64,000 bases of DNA, from NCBI GenBank assembly GCA_018350325.1, contig JAEVLN010000011.1, positions 2,414,449 through 2,478,448 on the forward strand, given 5' to 3'. Below, one piece after another: positions 31,989 to 43,611 of the stretch; positions within the stretch are counted from its first letter, which is position 1; the number at the start of each line of letters is the position of its first letter. The notes beneath the pieces were generated by a model. The model was given only the letters and a program-made list of their open reading frames with translations. It searched no databases and had not been told where the DNA came from. Both the position numbers and the translations under genes were made by a program. Source of the DNA: Globodera rostochiensis (taxonomy: Eukaryota; Nematoda; Chromadorea; Rhabditida; Heteroderidae).

Positions 31989-33632
31989 ATGGGAAACGCG
32001 TGCCTCAATCCGTCCAGCAGCCAACAACAGTCGATGCTCCGTGAGATCATCGCTTGCAAAACGTACTGTGGCAGCATATACCGTATTTCCTCTAATAAGC
32101 CCTGGGGGCTCTATTTTTCAACCCTCTCCCCCCCCCAAAGGGGGCTCTATAAAAGGGGGGGGGGACTCTAATATAGGAAATACGGTCATGGATATTTAAG
32201 CTAAAGAAGGCATTAATTAATGTGCAAGAATTGGCACTTTTCTTTTTTGATATCAAAGTAATTAAATAATTAACTGTAGCGCCTTGGGGCGGGGGAAAAA
32301 GGAATCTCCGTGAACTTTTAGGAATCAGAATTCATTCATTTGCTTTGAATTTTACAGAATGAAATCGAACGAAAGAGAATCGAAGAAAAATTCGATAAAA
32401 ACATTGCACGAAGTGAAAGTGAACACTTTGGTGGTGCCGTCCAAAGACCAAAAGGGCGAAGGGGAACGAGCGAATTGTTCCGGCACAAATGCAACGGAAG
32501 GGCAAAATGCCAATGGCGGCACAATCGGAGAACTCACATTTAAGGACAAAGAAATGTGAGCAAAAAAAAACTTTGCATCTCTGGACCCGTTGAAATTCAA
32601 AAGCCCCCAATTTTCGCTGAAAAAATCAGAAAATATTCAACAAAAAAATGAGCCTAGACCAACCGGCGCGTGTCTCTAAAGCATTTTTTGAAGCATTAAA
32701 CCATAAATATAATTAAATTTTAAAGAATTTCTCGCTGTTGGCGGAAACAAATTGTGGTAGGCCAACCGGATCTGTTCCACAAGACAATGCTTCGATGCAT
32801 TGAAGCAAGCCCAAAACTGAACGAGATAATCGCCTGTGGAAGATATTGCTACCGCGACCTGACCAAATGGCCAAAACTGAACAGAATTTGGTCAGTCCGG
32901 CGGAGGGTTTAATCGTTAGCTTATTTAAACTAGAGCCCGGACTTGAGCTTCGAGCGAGATCTCGAGTCGAGATTTTTCGAGATCTCGAGACGAGATTCTC
33001 GTCTCGACCGGGCTCTAATTTAAACAATTATTTTTACAAATTGTAAAAAAGCGCCAATTCCAATTGCATTTAGCCAAGCGCAATTCAAATTCTACGAAAG
33101 GCTCATCTACGAGCTGAACATGGACGAACGACGGCTGCGCGAGGAGTGCATCCGACTGGGACAAACGCACGCCGAATACGCCCAATTCGGGCTGAAACCG
33201 CACTTTCTGGACATTTACAAGCAAAGCCTTCTCGGTAATAAATGTCAAAAATAATTTTAAAAAATTGGGTCAATTAAATTTAATTGTTATGAGGTTAAAA
33301 AATCGCTTAAATTCCGACCAACAAACCGAGACCAATGGACAAAAATAAACATCTGTTAAATTTTGAAAACAAAACGGGATTAAATGCGGGAGAATTTCAG
33401 TCCCGACACGCTGCTCAAATTTAACATTATTTTCACAGCGATTGTCTCCAAATTGGCCTTTGTTGATGACAATGAACGGGAGGAAACTGTCCAAGCGTTC
33501 GCAAGACTGCTTCAACTCGTGGTCGACCAAATGATCGCCGGGTACGGACAAAAAGTGGCGGAATTGAGAAGAGACCAAAAAGTCGAACGGGACAGTACCG
33601 AAATGGAAACAGAACGAACAGAGAAAACTTAA
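31989..33632 (+). CDS. nematode globin with MGNAC N-terminus
   Basis: Predicted 263-residue protein from five exons: 31989-32062, 32358-32555, 32726-32890, 33074-33234, 33439-33632; all phases agree. A Ser/Lys/Asn-rich leader of about 85 residues precedes a globin fold: [17 protein letters not shown] (A helix), ASPKLNEII (B-C), [13 protein letters not shown] (E region), [18 protein letters not shown] with the proximal F8 His, and [16 protein letters not shown] (H helix). The pattern matches the diverged C. elegans GLB family rather than body-wall haemoglobin. Gly2 and Cys5 could be acylated, which would place it at membranes, but residue 6 is Leu, not the preferred Ser/Thr. Redox or O2 sensing is more likely than O2 storage for this type; that is inference. 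Confidence 0.85.
32080..32186. mobile_element. small palindromic element with ACCGTATTTCCT terminal inverted repeats
   Basis: About 107 bp inside intron 1 of the first globin gene. The left end accgtatttcct and the right end aggaaatacggt are perfect inverted repeats of 12 bases. The interior pairs further (ctctaata with tctaatata; cccccccaaag with ctctataaaaggggg). Similar ends occur at 47754 and 48249. Short MITE-like foldbacks with this terminus are plausible; I see no clear target-site duplication. Confidence 0.6.
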
Positions 33633-34188
33633 TCTGAGCGAAATAAAATGTATGGGCCATGCCTCAAATGCATAAATATAAAATGGCATTAAATAAAAAT
33701 GTTTGAGAACCCCTAGGAATTGTTGATGGAAGCGAATATTAAATTCTCTACAATTAAATACCATCAAAAAACATAACAAATCGAAAGCAAAAAACGTTAA
33801 TGAGAAAGAACAATCCCCAGCAAAAAAGTGATTGTTTGGTCACACAAAACCGTAACAAAAGTCGCATGATACGCAAAGGGCGAAACCGTATTAATATTGC
33901 CTACAATATTATGCGGACAAAAGGGAAATAATGGACAAAGAATAAATCTTTAACATCGAAATGGAAAAAACAACAAAGCGGCATTGCGATTGAATGGAGT
34001 CCATAGGAACCAATTAAAACAAATCGACACAATAAATCTAGAATATAATTCCGCAGATTATACAGTCAGTGATCAGTTAGAGTTGCCAATCAGCTAATTT
34101 GTAAGAGAAAACATTCCTAACAGTCGAAATTACAGCCATCACATAAATCCATCCGATCAATCAATCCCTCCCCTCGGGGTGTAAATTG
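33633..34188. other. intergenic spacer between convergent genes
   Basis: The globin (+) and the GDPD gene (-) converge here. I see no coding exon or repeat. It probably contains both 3' UTRs; an aataaa-type signal occurs at 33642 (aaataaaatg) for the globin. Confidence 0.5.
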
Positions 34189-37100
34189 TCAAATTTCACT
34201 GGCCATCATCGTGAACCGCTGCTGTTTGATTGTCTCGCTCCGTTCTCCTTCATCTACCGTGGTGGCGGTCGTCTTCACCCGACTCTCCACCACCGTCTGC
34301 AAATGTCCGAGCGCCTCGTTGGGTGTGCCGACATAGGACGAATTGTGCCGACGAATCGTCGGAACCACGGGCACCGAAGAGAACGAAGAATCGATTTCAC
34401 CAATTGCGAACATCGCATTTTTACTGCGACAAAAAAAAAACAATACGAAAATACTTAACAAAATATTCTTTGTCATTTTGTAGTAATTTCCTACGGTCGC
34501 ATTGTTGCTTTTCGGTGGACTCCCTCCCCCCCCCCCCCTAAAATCCCTCATTTCCCTCCCCCCCCCGTCCGTTCAGCCGCCACCTTCGAATGTCTCCGTC
34601 GCTTTCTTGCGTAGACGACCACGCCGACGTAGACCGGTTTCGACTGCCGCGTGCCACGCGTTGACGGGCCCCTTCTCCGTCGCTGGCGGCGATATTGTTG
34701 TTGTTCAGTTGATGGTGCGAAAAGCACCGTGGCGGCGTCGCCTGCATAACACCGGCGGTGGAGCTCTTTTTCTGCGAGAACAGCTCGTTCTTCTTCGCCT
34801 TCTCTAGCGTGAACACGTTGGTCCTGCTCTCGCCCTCGCCGATCCTGAACAAATGAAGATAATGGGAGCCAATTGACGGAAGAATCTCAACGGGGTCTTT
34901 TCTTGTTAAAATCGCCATTTCAAAAACTGGATAGAATTTTAATGATTAAAAACCTTCTGGTCACACAATCGGGGTCTAAAAACCTTATGGGCATGTGATC
35001 AACAACAAATGACCTGCACAAACCTGTCGTAGATGAGGCCTTCCACGGCGAGTGATTTCTTGAAATAGTCCACGTGCTTCCGCTCGACCAACTCGTCGCC
35101 CCACACGAAGCTGATCAGGCCGAGTTCCTTCGCTTTGCCCACCGGCGACGCGTCCTTTAGAATTAATCAAAAAGGTCACTTAAAATTCATCCAAATCGAC
35201 CACCTTCAGAAGGTCTTCGCTGTTGAAGTTAACTCCGACCAATCCGATGGCATGCGCAAATTTTACGGCGGCCATTGACGAACGCGTTCGCTCGTCCGCG
35301 TACTGCACATGACGGGTGGAGTCGCCCAGGCACAGAAACAGCACGGGATACTTCTTCTGCTTGACGGACAGCCTAAAGGGGAATGCATGTTGCTGACATT
35401 AACTGAAAAAATAAAGTGAGTGATTCGAAGACATTTTCGCCCATAAAAAAAAGATTTTATGAAGTCTCTCGTCTCTAAAATGAAACAATTTGTAGAGAAC
35501 ACGAAACAAAATGCAAATGCACGGACATTGTGCAAATGTCAGCGTCGAATGAGGAGAAAACAATCCGCCGGCGCCCGGCATTACTCAGCACATTGGAGAG
35601 AATAATGTCGACAAATTCATTCCGTTCAAAATAGCCCCCTTCGCATTCGTTCTGCTCGTCCACTTGCAGTTGCGGATATTTCACCTTAACATCGCAAAAG
35701 ATTCAGCTAAAACAATTTGTCCACATTTTAACCTCAATATTAAAGCCGACGTCGGGCAGCGATTGGAACGCTTCGCTCAGCGCTGGGAAAGGCCGATGCT
35801 CCTCCGCCTCGTCGTGGGCACCGGTGACACGTCGATGGCAAGCCGAATCGGTGCCGTTGTCCATGCCGTTCTCGTTGACTTTGACGTGGTCCAACTGAAA
35901 AAATAAATAAAATTCAATAAAAAAAGCTCCCAACTTACATGCAGCAGTCTCAGCTTGTTCAACTCCAAATCCTTCACCGCCAATTGGTAAAAGTCCAAAA
36001 CTTTTGGGTCCTTCGGCCTTTTCCCGTCGTCCGATTCACTGTCTGTCTGTGCGGCATTAGACGCGGCGGACGGCAGTCGTTTGGCTACCCAAACCATCAC
36101 GTGAAAGTCGTGGAAAATGATCGGTATTTTGTCCTTCGTCAAATGCACGTCGAACTCGACGAGGTCGGCGCCATTTTTAATCGCAGAGTTCAGCGAGTGC
36201 AAGGTGTTCTCCCGAGCAACGGCACATCTGAACAAAACAAAACAAAAAATGGAGGGGGGGGGGGGAGGGGTCCAAACGCTCACTTTGTATAGGAATTTCC
36301 CATGCCGCGATGGCCCACTTCCAATGTGCTCCGCTTCTTCCAATGTTTGGCGTAACAATTGTGCATCGTCGGGTTCGGGTGGGGAAGACGGAGCGGTCGG
36401 ATGAACAAATATGCAACTGACAATTTGATATCAAATTCGGTTTCCAAAAAATTATTAATCTCAAATCCAAATTGTTTTTCAAATTCCGATTCCAAGTGAG
36501 TACTTACAATAGACTTTGCCCACGGGAATGCCCATTTTGGTCAAAAGAGGCACCGACGTCCGTCCAAATGAGTCGTGCAGCGTGGAGGGCAGGGCGTAGC
36601 CTTGGGCCACCAGCTTATCCACCGTCCCGGCGTACACTTCGATCCGGAAACTCTGCGCAAAGATTTCGATTGAATATTTTTTAAACTCATTTTGTCACGC
36701 CCAAAAGGAAATTAGGAGATTTTGTCTAAAGTTAAAAAATGGAGTTTCAGACCAATTCAATTTCTCATTGAGAGGCATTAAAAGTGTTTATTCAATTTAA
36801 TAGTTTTGTGAAACACTTACCAGATATTCAACAGCCACCGATTGAGTCCGGAACATGAAGTAGTCCACTTTGTTGTGGAAGGGCTCTCCGAACTCATCCT
36901 GATCCCGAAATTTGGGTGGATCCGACGCGAAAGACTAAAGTTTGTGCAGAAATGAGTTTGTGCAGCAAATCGCGATGTAAACGCATTAATTTTGATAATG
37001 GAAACACTTCCGGACACAAATTATTGCAACGGCCGATTCATTCATTCATTGTGACTGATTGAGTGAGGAGAGGAGAGAATAGAGGTCTAGGCTTAATCTG

Positions 37101-38706
37101 AGTGGGTGGGTGGTGGACAAATGAAGAGAACGGAGAGTTCGAACACGAAAGAGAAAGTGAGCCTCGATTTTGGAGGAACGGACAAATTTTCGCAAGGAAA
37201 ACTTTCTCAAAACGATCAATGCCAAAATCGAGATTTTCACAGAAAAGAAACAGTGGACAAAGAATAAAAGAGACAAAATTAAAGGGCAAAGCATCAAATT
37301 TCACCTTCTTCTTCGGCTGTTGAAGTCCAATAACGCCGTTCTTCAATCCCTCCGATTTGTGTGTTTCGTACGGTTAGTGTGTTTTGAAGAGATGGCCAAA
37401 GACCACAAACAAACGCCGGAGGGGACACGAAGACAAAGGAAGACACAGAAGTTAGAGGGAGAGAAACGACGATTGGACGGAGAGAAGTGACGGATTGATT
37501 AAATGGAAAGACCGGGGCAGGAGTCAAAGTCAGCTCGAAACTTCCAAACACCGGCAGAGGAGTAATTTGGTCTTACGGCAATCTCGGTCGGAGAATGGCT
37601 CGGCAACGTCGGGTGGGCCGACGGAAGTTCGTCAATGGTGGCAACCGCGTTCGGCTCATCATCGTCCTCGGCATTGGAAGCATCCTGAAACACGACCCCA
37701 AATCCAAAACAATTCACCCCCAAAAGTTTGATGGAACAATGCGACTTTTAAGCGTTAGGAGGGCAATTTTTTAAAAAATCTTTTAGAAACATACATTTTA
37801 ATAAAAATGGATTTATCGTTTCCGAAAGGCAATGTTCAATGAAATCCTTCCCTAATGATTTGATGTCCAATTTTGTTGATTAAAACTCACATTTCTGTTC
37901 CTCAAGTCGAATGGGACCACTTTGAGGCGGTAGTCCGCCCTAATGTGCTTTTGCTTGTAGAATTTGAGCGCCCCTCCAGAAACGGTGAGCAGAATTTGGT
38001 TCATTTCGTCTGTCAGCACCCACCCGTCGCTAAAAAACTCGCGCCCTCCGCTAAAGCCAAAAATGTCGCGCAGATTTGCACGGCACACGCCCTTGTTGCT
38101 CGCCTCCACCGGCGGCATCACACAACGCTGAATTTAAAAAAAAATCATTTCAAAATTAATTAATAAAAAAAATTTGTATAAAAACTGACCGGGGTCGAGT
38201 GGGTCTCCCATTTGGAGATGGCCAACACGGGGCTTCTGCCCTCCTCTGACTGCAAAAAGTACCCGACAAAGTAGCGAAATTTGAGAATGTCCACGCCCAA
38301 GTTTACAATGCCAACCCAACGGCTTAAAACGAAAAACTAATGAAATAAATTGCCTTCTGTTGAAAAATGCTTTAAGGAGCCCGGCGGTGCCGATAGTTAC
38401 GGCCAAGAAATTTTATTAAATCAAATAAAAATAGAGGGAACTTTTGAAGTTTGGGGCTAAGAGGCCGGCCGGTTCCTTTCCGAGGTCTTTAAATTGTGAA
38501 TTATTTTATGTATTTGTTCACCCGTTCTCTCTCTTGTCCAATTTCAACGCCTTGCCGGTTTCCCAATTTCCAAGATGTTCATGAGAGCCGGTGACAAAAA
38601 CAAATTGGTCGTTATGGAGAGCAAATGAGACGGAAACATCAAAGCTAAAAACAAATTCTTAAAAGATTAATAAAACTTTGCAAAAGACTCACTGAACAGT
38701 GAACAT
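34189..38706 (-). CDS. GPCPD1: glycerophosphodiester phosphodiesterase with CBM20 domain (GPCPD1 type)
   Basis: Predicted 803-residue protein from 15 exons: 38706-38693, 38644-38522, 38322-38190, 38127-37891, 37684-37577, 36934-36821, 36652-36508, 36416-36284, 36227-35939, 35894-35733, 35684-35527, 35372-35204, 35154-35024, 34844-34584, 34423-34189; every phase agrees. Residues 1 to about 130 are a CBM20 starch/glycogen-binding domain ([26 protein letters not shown]). The GDPD barrel starts near 325 with [26 protein letters not shown] and FHDF, giving the catalytic His-Glu-Asp-His set. It continues through FNIEVKYPQ and [14 protein letters not shown]. The family cleaves glycerophosphocholine to choline and glycerol-3-phosphate in the cytosol. 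A tail of about 165 residues (Asn/Arg/Ser-rich) after the barrel is longer than in the 672-residue human protein. Exon 1 codes only 14 bases. Confidence 0.93.
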
Positions 38707-38720
38707 CGGCTGCCCTGCAA
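38707..38720 (-). promoter_or_regulatory. probable trans-splice acceptor of the GPCPD1-like gene
   Basis: On the minus strand cattgcag ends 8 bases before the ATG at 38706, and no coding exon is evident upstream. This fits a spliced-leader acceptor. The open frame continues upstream for about 20 codons, so a longer N-terminus from an upstream exon cannot be excluded. Confidence 0.4.
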
Positions 38721-38884
38721 TGGGAAATTTTGTGCTTTCGTAGAAATAGGAAAACTTTGTAATGTCTGAAAAAATGGAAATGCTGAGAAGTTTGTTTAAC
38801 TACTTTTGGGCTAGGTGATTGAAAATGGCTCAATATTTTGTTCAAATCGGATTGGTGAAATTTGCTTGGACAATCCTTCGAAGC

Positions 38885-39055
38885 TGAAACATTTTAAGCT
38901 ATCTTTTTTGGAAGACGAATCGGTTAGATTCCGCTTGATCAAAGGTTCAAACAAATGGAGCTTCTGAATGATATCGATTTTGTTTGATTGGCTTTCCTAA
39001 TTAATAGTTATGATTGATCGCGCCCGCCAAAACAGCCGGCGACAAACTGTCCCGA
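38885..39055. repeat. dispersed repeat, copy 2
   Basis: Related to 690-870 through aatcggtt, cgcttgatcaaaggttcaa, cgattttgttt and a 'gccaaaac.gccgg' segment. The copies differ by many substitutions and small indels, so they are not recent. Confidence 0.55.
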
Positions 39056-39452
39056 TCCGGGTGTATAGGATTGAATGCAAACAAGCAAATTTTTAAATAC
39101 ACACGCGCTGGCTGTGACAATAAGCTAATTAAGATAAGTCCGATTTTTTAGAAATATGATCAAAAATCAACGTCATGAGTAGAAGAAATTAATCTCTCCT
39201 CACTCACAGAAACATATTTCAACTACACACAATTGAACACAAAACACCGACTACGACGCCTGAACTCACTTTTTTTGGGACAAGTCACTGCCTGCCGAAA
39301 GCACTCAATGGGGAAAGAGACGACGTCATTTGAGGATGGAAAAATGAATGATGAATTGCTAGCGACACACCAAAACCACGAGGGCACTGGACTGCGGAAA
39401 GTGATTTTTTGTTGATTTAAAATCAGCAGACGGCGGAGGTGGCGTGGTTGGA

Positions 39453-39478
39453 GGGGGGGGGGGGGGGGGGGGGGGGGG
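39453..39478. repeat. 26-base G homopolymer
   Basis: An uninterrupted G run preceded by ggaggtggcgtggttgga. The exact length is uncertain because runs like this are error-prone. Confidence 0.8.
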
Positions 39479-41668
39479 TATGGGATGTCTCTTCCTTCCC
39501 CCAACAAATTTATTTCCCTCAAATGACTGCTGAACAGCAGCAAAAGGTGATTCGAGTAGTTTAGGGGTTCTCTGCTGATTATTCTCACGCGCTGCTGTAG
39601 AAATGTTCAGTGGTGGTGAACAGCTTAATATTTTTTGCGAAATAGCCGTGGTGGCAGATTTTGTTAATTTTTATAGTCTGGTTTTGCCCGCTATTGACAA
39701 GAAATTGGTGATTTAGCGGACAAAAAGACACTGGAGACCAAAAAATAAAGGAAAGTGCTTGCGTAAATTTGAGGAGATTGTATACATATGTATGTAGGGC
39801 AAGGGCAAATGCTTTTCATTTTCTGACAGACAGATAAACGATCAATAAGTCCTCAGAAAACAGAGTGCTATAGACAGATGGCCATGTGGCCCATTAGTCA
39901 ATCATTAAATAAAATATGAAAAATGAACGGGGCTGCTGGTTAAGTTTCATTTTGAAGTTTGTTATTTATAAAAAGTGGGGAAAATGAAGATGAGTCGAAA
40001 CGCAAATAGTACGCATATTTGATGGGGGTTGTATTGAATGTAAATGTACAATGTGCAAAGTACGTGAGAACATGGAATATTGTAGAAACATCCCAGGGAG
40101 GGAGCAAAGGAAGAGAGATGAGATGGACGGCAATTGTGTTAATGAATAATATTTATAATTTATTATACAACCAAATTTTGCGATGACAAATGCATCGGAT
40201 TCGATGATGAGAGGGACAATGTCGTGGAAAGGAAGAAAATGCAGGCAAAGGACGAAATGACAGGGAACCACACACACAGCAGAATATTAAAGATTGGAGA
40301 GAATACGGACAATATCAGCAACAGTTTTTTGTCAATAAAATATAAAAGCGTTTAGTTTAGTTTAATTTTGTTTCAATTTGAGTGAGCGCTTTCTGAACCC
40401 CGAGGGCAAATGTGAAAGATGGAAGAACAAAGTCAAAGGAACTTTGTAGGAGCATTTGAGAAGCAAATAGCTGATTGATGAGACGGGGAGCGGTGAAGGC
40501 TTAAGACGACGGCAACGTTGGGAATATATGCACTGGGAGGAGATGGAGAGCATCGTTTAGAGAAAACACTTTTTAGCCCCTGCGGCGTTGTAGGCAGAAA
40601 ATGCGGAAATAGCAGAACAGAGAAGAAGAAACAATTGACAATGAATGGAGGGGAAACATTCTTCCCTAACGTTTATTTTTTTTGTCTGCCCCCCCCCCAC
40701 TCTTTCCATGCATTTTACGATGTTCCTACTGCAAGGTTCCCACCTTATAAAGGCTATATTCAAGTACAAGTGCGGGGCCGACCACTCCAGTGCCAGCAAA
40801 TTTTGAAAGTTTTAACTTTTTTAAACTCAACCAAATCAAACAAACAAGAGCCATTCGAGAGCTCCAATTGAGAAGAATCATTTTTTAAAAAGTCAAGCGG
40901 TTCAATTCGTTTTTTAAAATATTCAATGTAAAAAACACCCAAAATTTGGGGGTTTTCATAGTTTTATACAATTGGGAACCCCGCAGCACGATTCGTTCGT
41001 TATCCTCTAAAAAATTGGATCCGAAAATTTTGTTTTGGTGACAGTTCAAAGTTTGTCAACTGAAAACATAACAAAAAAAGGTGATTTTAGGGAAAAGCGC
41101 GAGGAGATAATGATGAACAACGAGTTGACACTTTCCTGCAGCTAATGAATGTCATCATTTAAATTAATTTCTAATGGAGAGAATAATTTAATACATAATC
41201 GATTGCTGCATTTGTCCTCGCAATGGACGAAAGAATGAAATGAGTGAGCAATGAATAGCAATGGGGTCACTGTGATGAGTGTAAAGATGAAAAAGAGGGT
41301 GAGTGAATTATGCAATGCAACCGCAATTTCACTGAAAGTGTCGATGGGTGGAGATTTTTTTAATCGCGAATGAAGGCTGTTTTACTTACTATTTAGGGTA
41401 TCAAAAACCCGGGTTGAAGCAAAAATACGTGTGAAAAAGTAACAATAATGGCAAAAACTTTTTGTTAAATTTTGTGCCGGTTTTTCTAATTAAGGGGCGA
41501 GGGTCGACGGTGCCGACCTAAATTGCAAGGAATGTGGTCTTTTTTGGCGCTCGCCTTTTGAAATGAACCTTTTTAGGGATGGGAGAGGCCGAGGTGCCGA
41601 GAGGCGCCGCAAGAGTAAATTTTTAGAAAAATGTTAAGTTCCATTAAGAAAATTTGTCCGCTGCTGTA

Positions 41669-42414
41669 CAACTCGCCTATGTAACATTTCGCCTACGCAA
41701 CATTTCGCCTACGCAACATTTCGCCTACAAAGCCAAAAGGCAACATTTCGCCTACAAATTTCAAAAATTCGATTTTAACATTTCCTTTGACACATTTAAG
41801 GCTTATTTGGCTAGATCAAAGGCAAAAGCATTGTAAAATCCATCTTCACACACGTATACCTAATTATTTATACTAGTAGATAAAGGAAAATGAATTTTGA
41901 AAAAAATGGGTCTGAAAAGGAAGATCCAAGAAGAGCCAAGCGCAAAGCTTCAAAAATTTTCGGCCAAGCAAGGAAGGACGTCACCTGCGAGGTTTTTGAG
42001 CACTTCGACAAATGTTAAGACGGTAAATGCCCAGTTTCGCAAAAACAACAGAGGTGCCTAGATGAGAGATCAATTCTATTGACAAAATCTATTCAATTAT
42101 TCATTTTGTATCATTTCTTTGTTGCCAGAGTTAATAAAATTGAAGCTTTAATTCTTTCGCGCATTACAAAATGCTTAATCGTTTGTCAAAGAAAATTAAA
42201 AAAAAAAAGAATTTTTAAAATTTGTCGAAATGTTGCTTTTTGACTGGGTAGGCGAAATGTAACATTATAACCTTGTAGGCGAAATGTTGCCTATTGGCTG
42301 TGTAGGCAAAATGTAAATAGGCGAAATGTCGTGTAGGCGAAGTGTTGCTTTTTGGCTTTGTAGGCGAAATGTTGCCTTTTGGCTGTGTAGGCGAAATGTT
42401 ACATAGGCGAGTTG
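41669..42414. mobile_element. 746-bp MITE with 28-bp perfect terminal inverted repeats and TA target duplication
   Basis: The left end starts caactcgcctatgtaacatt and the right end is its exact inverse, ending in aataggcgagttg-type sequence (ggcgagttg at 42406-42414). The perfect match is about 28 bases. TA dinucleotides flank both ends (41667-41668 and 42415-42416), as for Tc1/mariner-related elements. The subterminal zones hold several more copies of aacatttcgcctac on the left and gtaggcgaaatgtt on the right, spaced 14-35 bases apart. The interior is A/T-rich and codes for no transposase, so the element is non-autonomous. Confidence 0.88.
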
Positions 42415-42639
42415 TAGTGGCGCCAATTTGTCACTATGGTTCAAGCCCAGCAGCAGAGAAAACCCCCTGTACTATCTCGCTTTTCCCTTTTGTCTCTAAC
42501 ATGTTCTCTTCATTTGGCGTTCTCTCTCACCTTTTTTAATAATATTTTGACCATCCCGCACTTCGAAAACAAGAATTTTTGATTAAAAACACCGATTTGC
42601 TAATTTTTTGCACAGAGCTCAGAAACAAATTCCCCCACC

Positions 42640-42730
42640 CAGTGCTAAGCGCGCCCAGTCGTGCGCGCCCAATCGTGCGCGCCCAGTTGCGGGGTACCGG
42701 CTGGGCTTGACCCATAGTGCTTCGTTATTA
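42640..42730. repeat. GC-rich dispersed repeat (inverted relative at 44975-45070)
   Basis: This stretch has tandem gtgcgcgcccaatc-like blocks followed by 'cggctgggcttgacccatagtgcttcg'. The reverse complement of 44975-45070 shows cccaatcgtgcgcgcccc, then 'gagttgacccgcttcgcttcg'. A third, partial relative is at 45340-45400 (ggcgcccaatcg...gactcggctcg). Class unknown. Confidence 0.5.
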
Positions 42731-43437
42731 TTAGCAACATTATGCCAAAAATTCAAAAACTGTAAACATTTCATTTTATTTTTTATTTATTTTCCAAAAA
42801 ACTACAAAAAAATTTCAAAAAGTCCACAAAGCCCCTGAAAAAAGCACAAAAAGCATCCTTTTCAATATTTCAAAAAGCCACAAAAAGATGCTAAAGCTCA
42901 GAAATCGAAGCCTAAAAATAGTAACGAAAAATAGCGATTTTTTGTGCTGAGTATGTGCCAATTTTGGGGTGCTTGATACTCTTTATTTGAATAGTCTTTT
43001 GTGAATAAACAGCGTTATTGGGGCTTAGGTCGATGGATAATGCTGTGAGTTGGGGGGAGGGGCATTGGGCCCGTGGCACCCGCAGTAAAAGCCAACGAAA
43101 TGGCGGGAGCAGTCAGCGTCATCCATTCGTTTCTCTACCGCGCCCACTGTTCTCTTCTTGTATTTCCCGTGGCCCAACGCCCAACAACTACGGAATTAGA
43201 CGTTCTGCCCGCTGCTGGAGCAGGTCCATACCTATCCAGAAGGTTCTCAAACCAATATTGTCGAACCATGGAACGCGTAAAATACAATGAGATGATTAGG
43301 GATATAAAAATCTGAACCCAAACACCCCCATACTTTTCTTGGGTAGAGACCCAAGCATCACTAGCAAACGAATACATTTATTTGACAGAAACGTTGTATG
43401 TACATTATACAGGAATGACAATACACCATGGGACAGA

Positions 43438-43562
43438 CATAGGCATAAATAATCGACATTAGGAACAGACATAGGCATATATATATATATAGTCGAACAT
43501 ATTAGGAACAGACATAGGCATACATATATGGTCGAATACATAGGAACAGACACAGGGATATA
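43438..43562. repeat. imperfect tandem repeat with gaacagacataggcata core
   Basis: Four copies of a core (ggaacagacataggcata or close variants) are separated by ta-rich and gtcgaa segments, with a (ta)n microsatellite near 43479-43490. The repeat lies just downstream of the type I membrane protein gene. Confidence 0.75.
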
Positions 43563-43611
43563 ATATATCGTTCGTAAATCACATACTCGTCACATCAATT
43601 GGCACTGGCAC

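Larger units (their letters stand above)
38721..43611. other. intergenic region with dispersed repeats and a MITE
   Basis: About 4.9 kb without a recognisable gene. It holds a dispersed repeat (38885-39055), a 26-base G run (39453-39478), the 746 bp MITE (41669-42414), a GC-rich dispersed repeat (about 42640-42730) and an imperfect repeat with ta microsatellite (43438-43562). A frame at about 43100-43315 is open but has no family resemblance. Confidence 0.6.

Noticed and set aside
32070..32190. Coding continuation of globin exon 1 past 32062
   Set aside because: The sequence is a foldback repeat; the gtactg donor restores the frame with the next exon.
43073..43315. 80-codon plus-strand frame ending EMIRDIKI
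   Set aside because: Looks mildly protein-like but has no domain, no good start and no partner exon.
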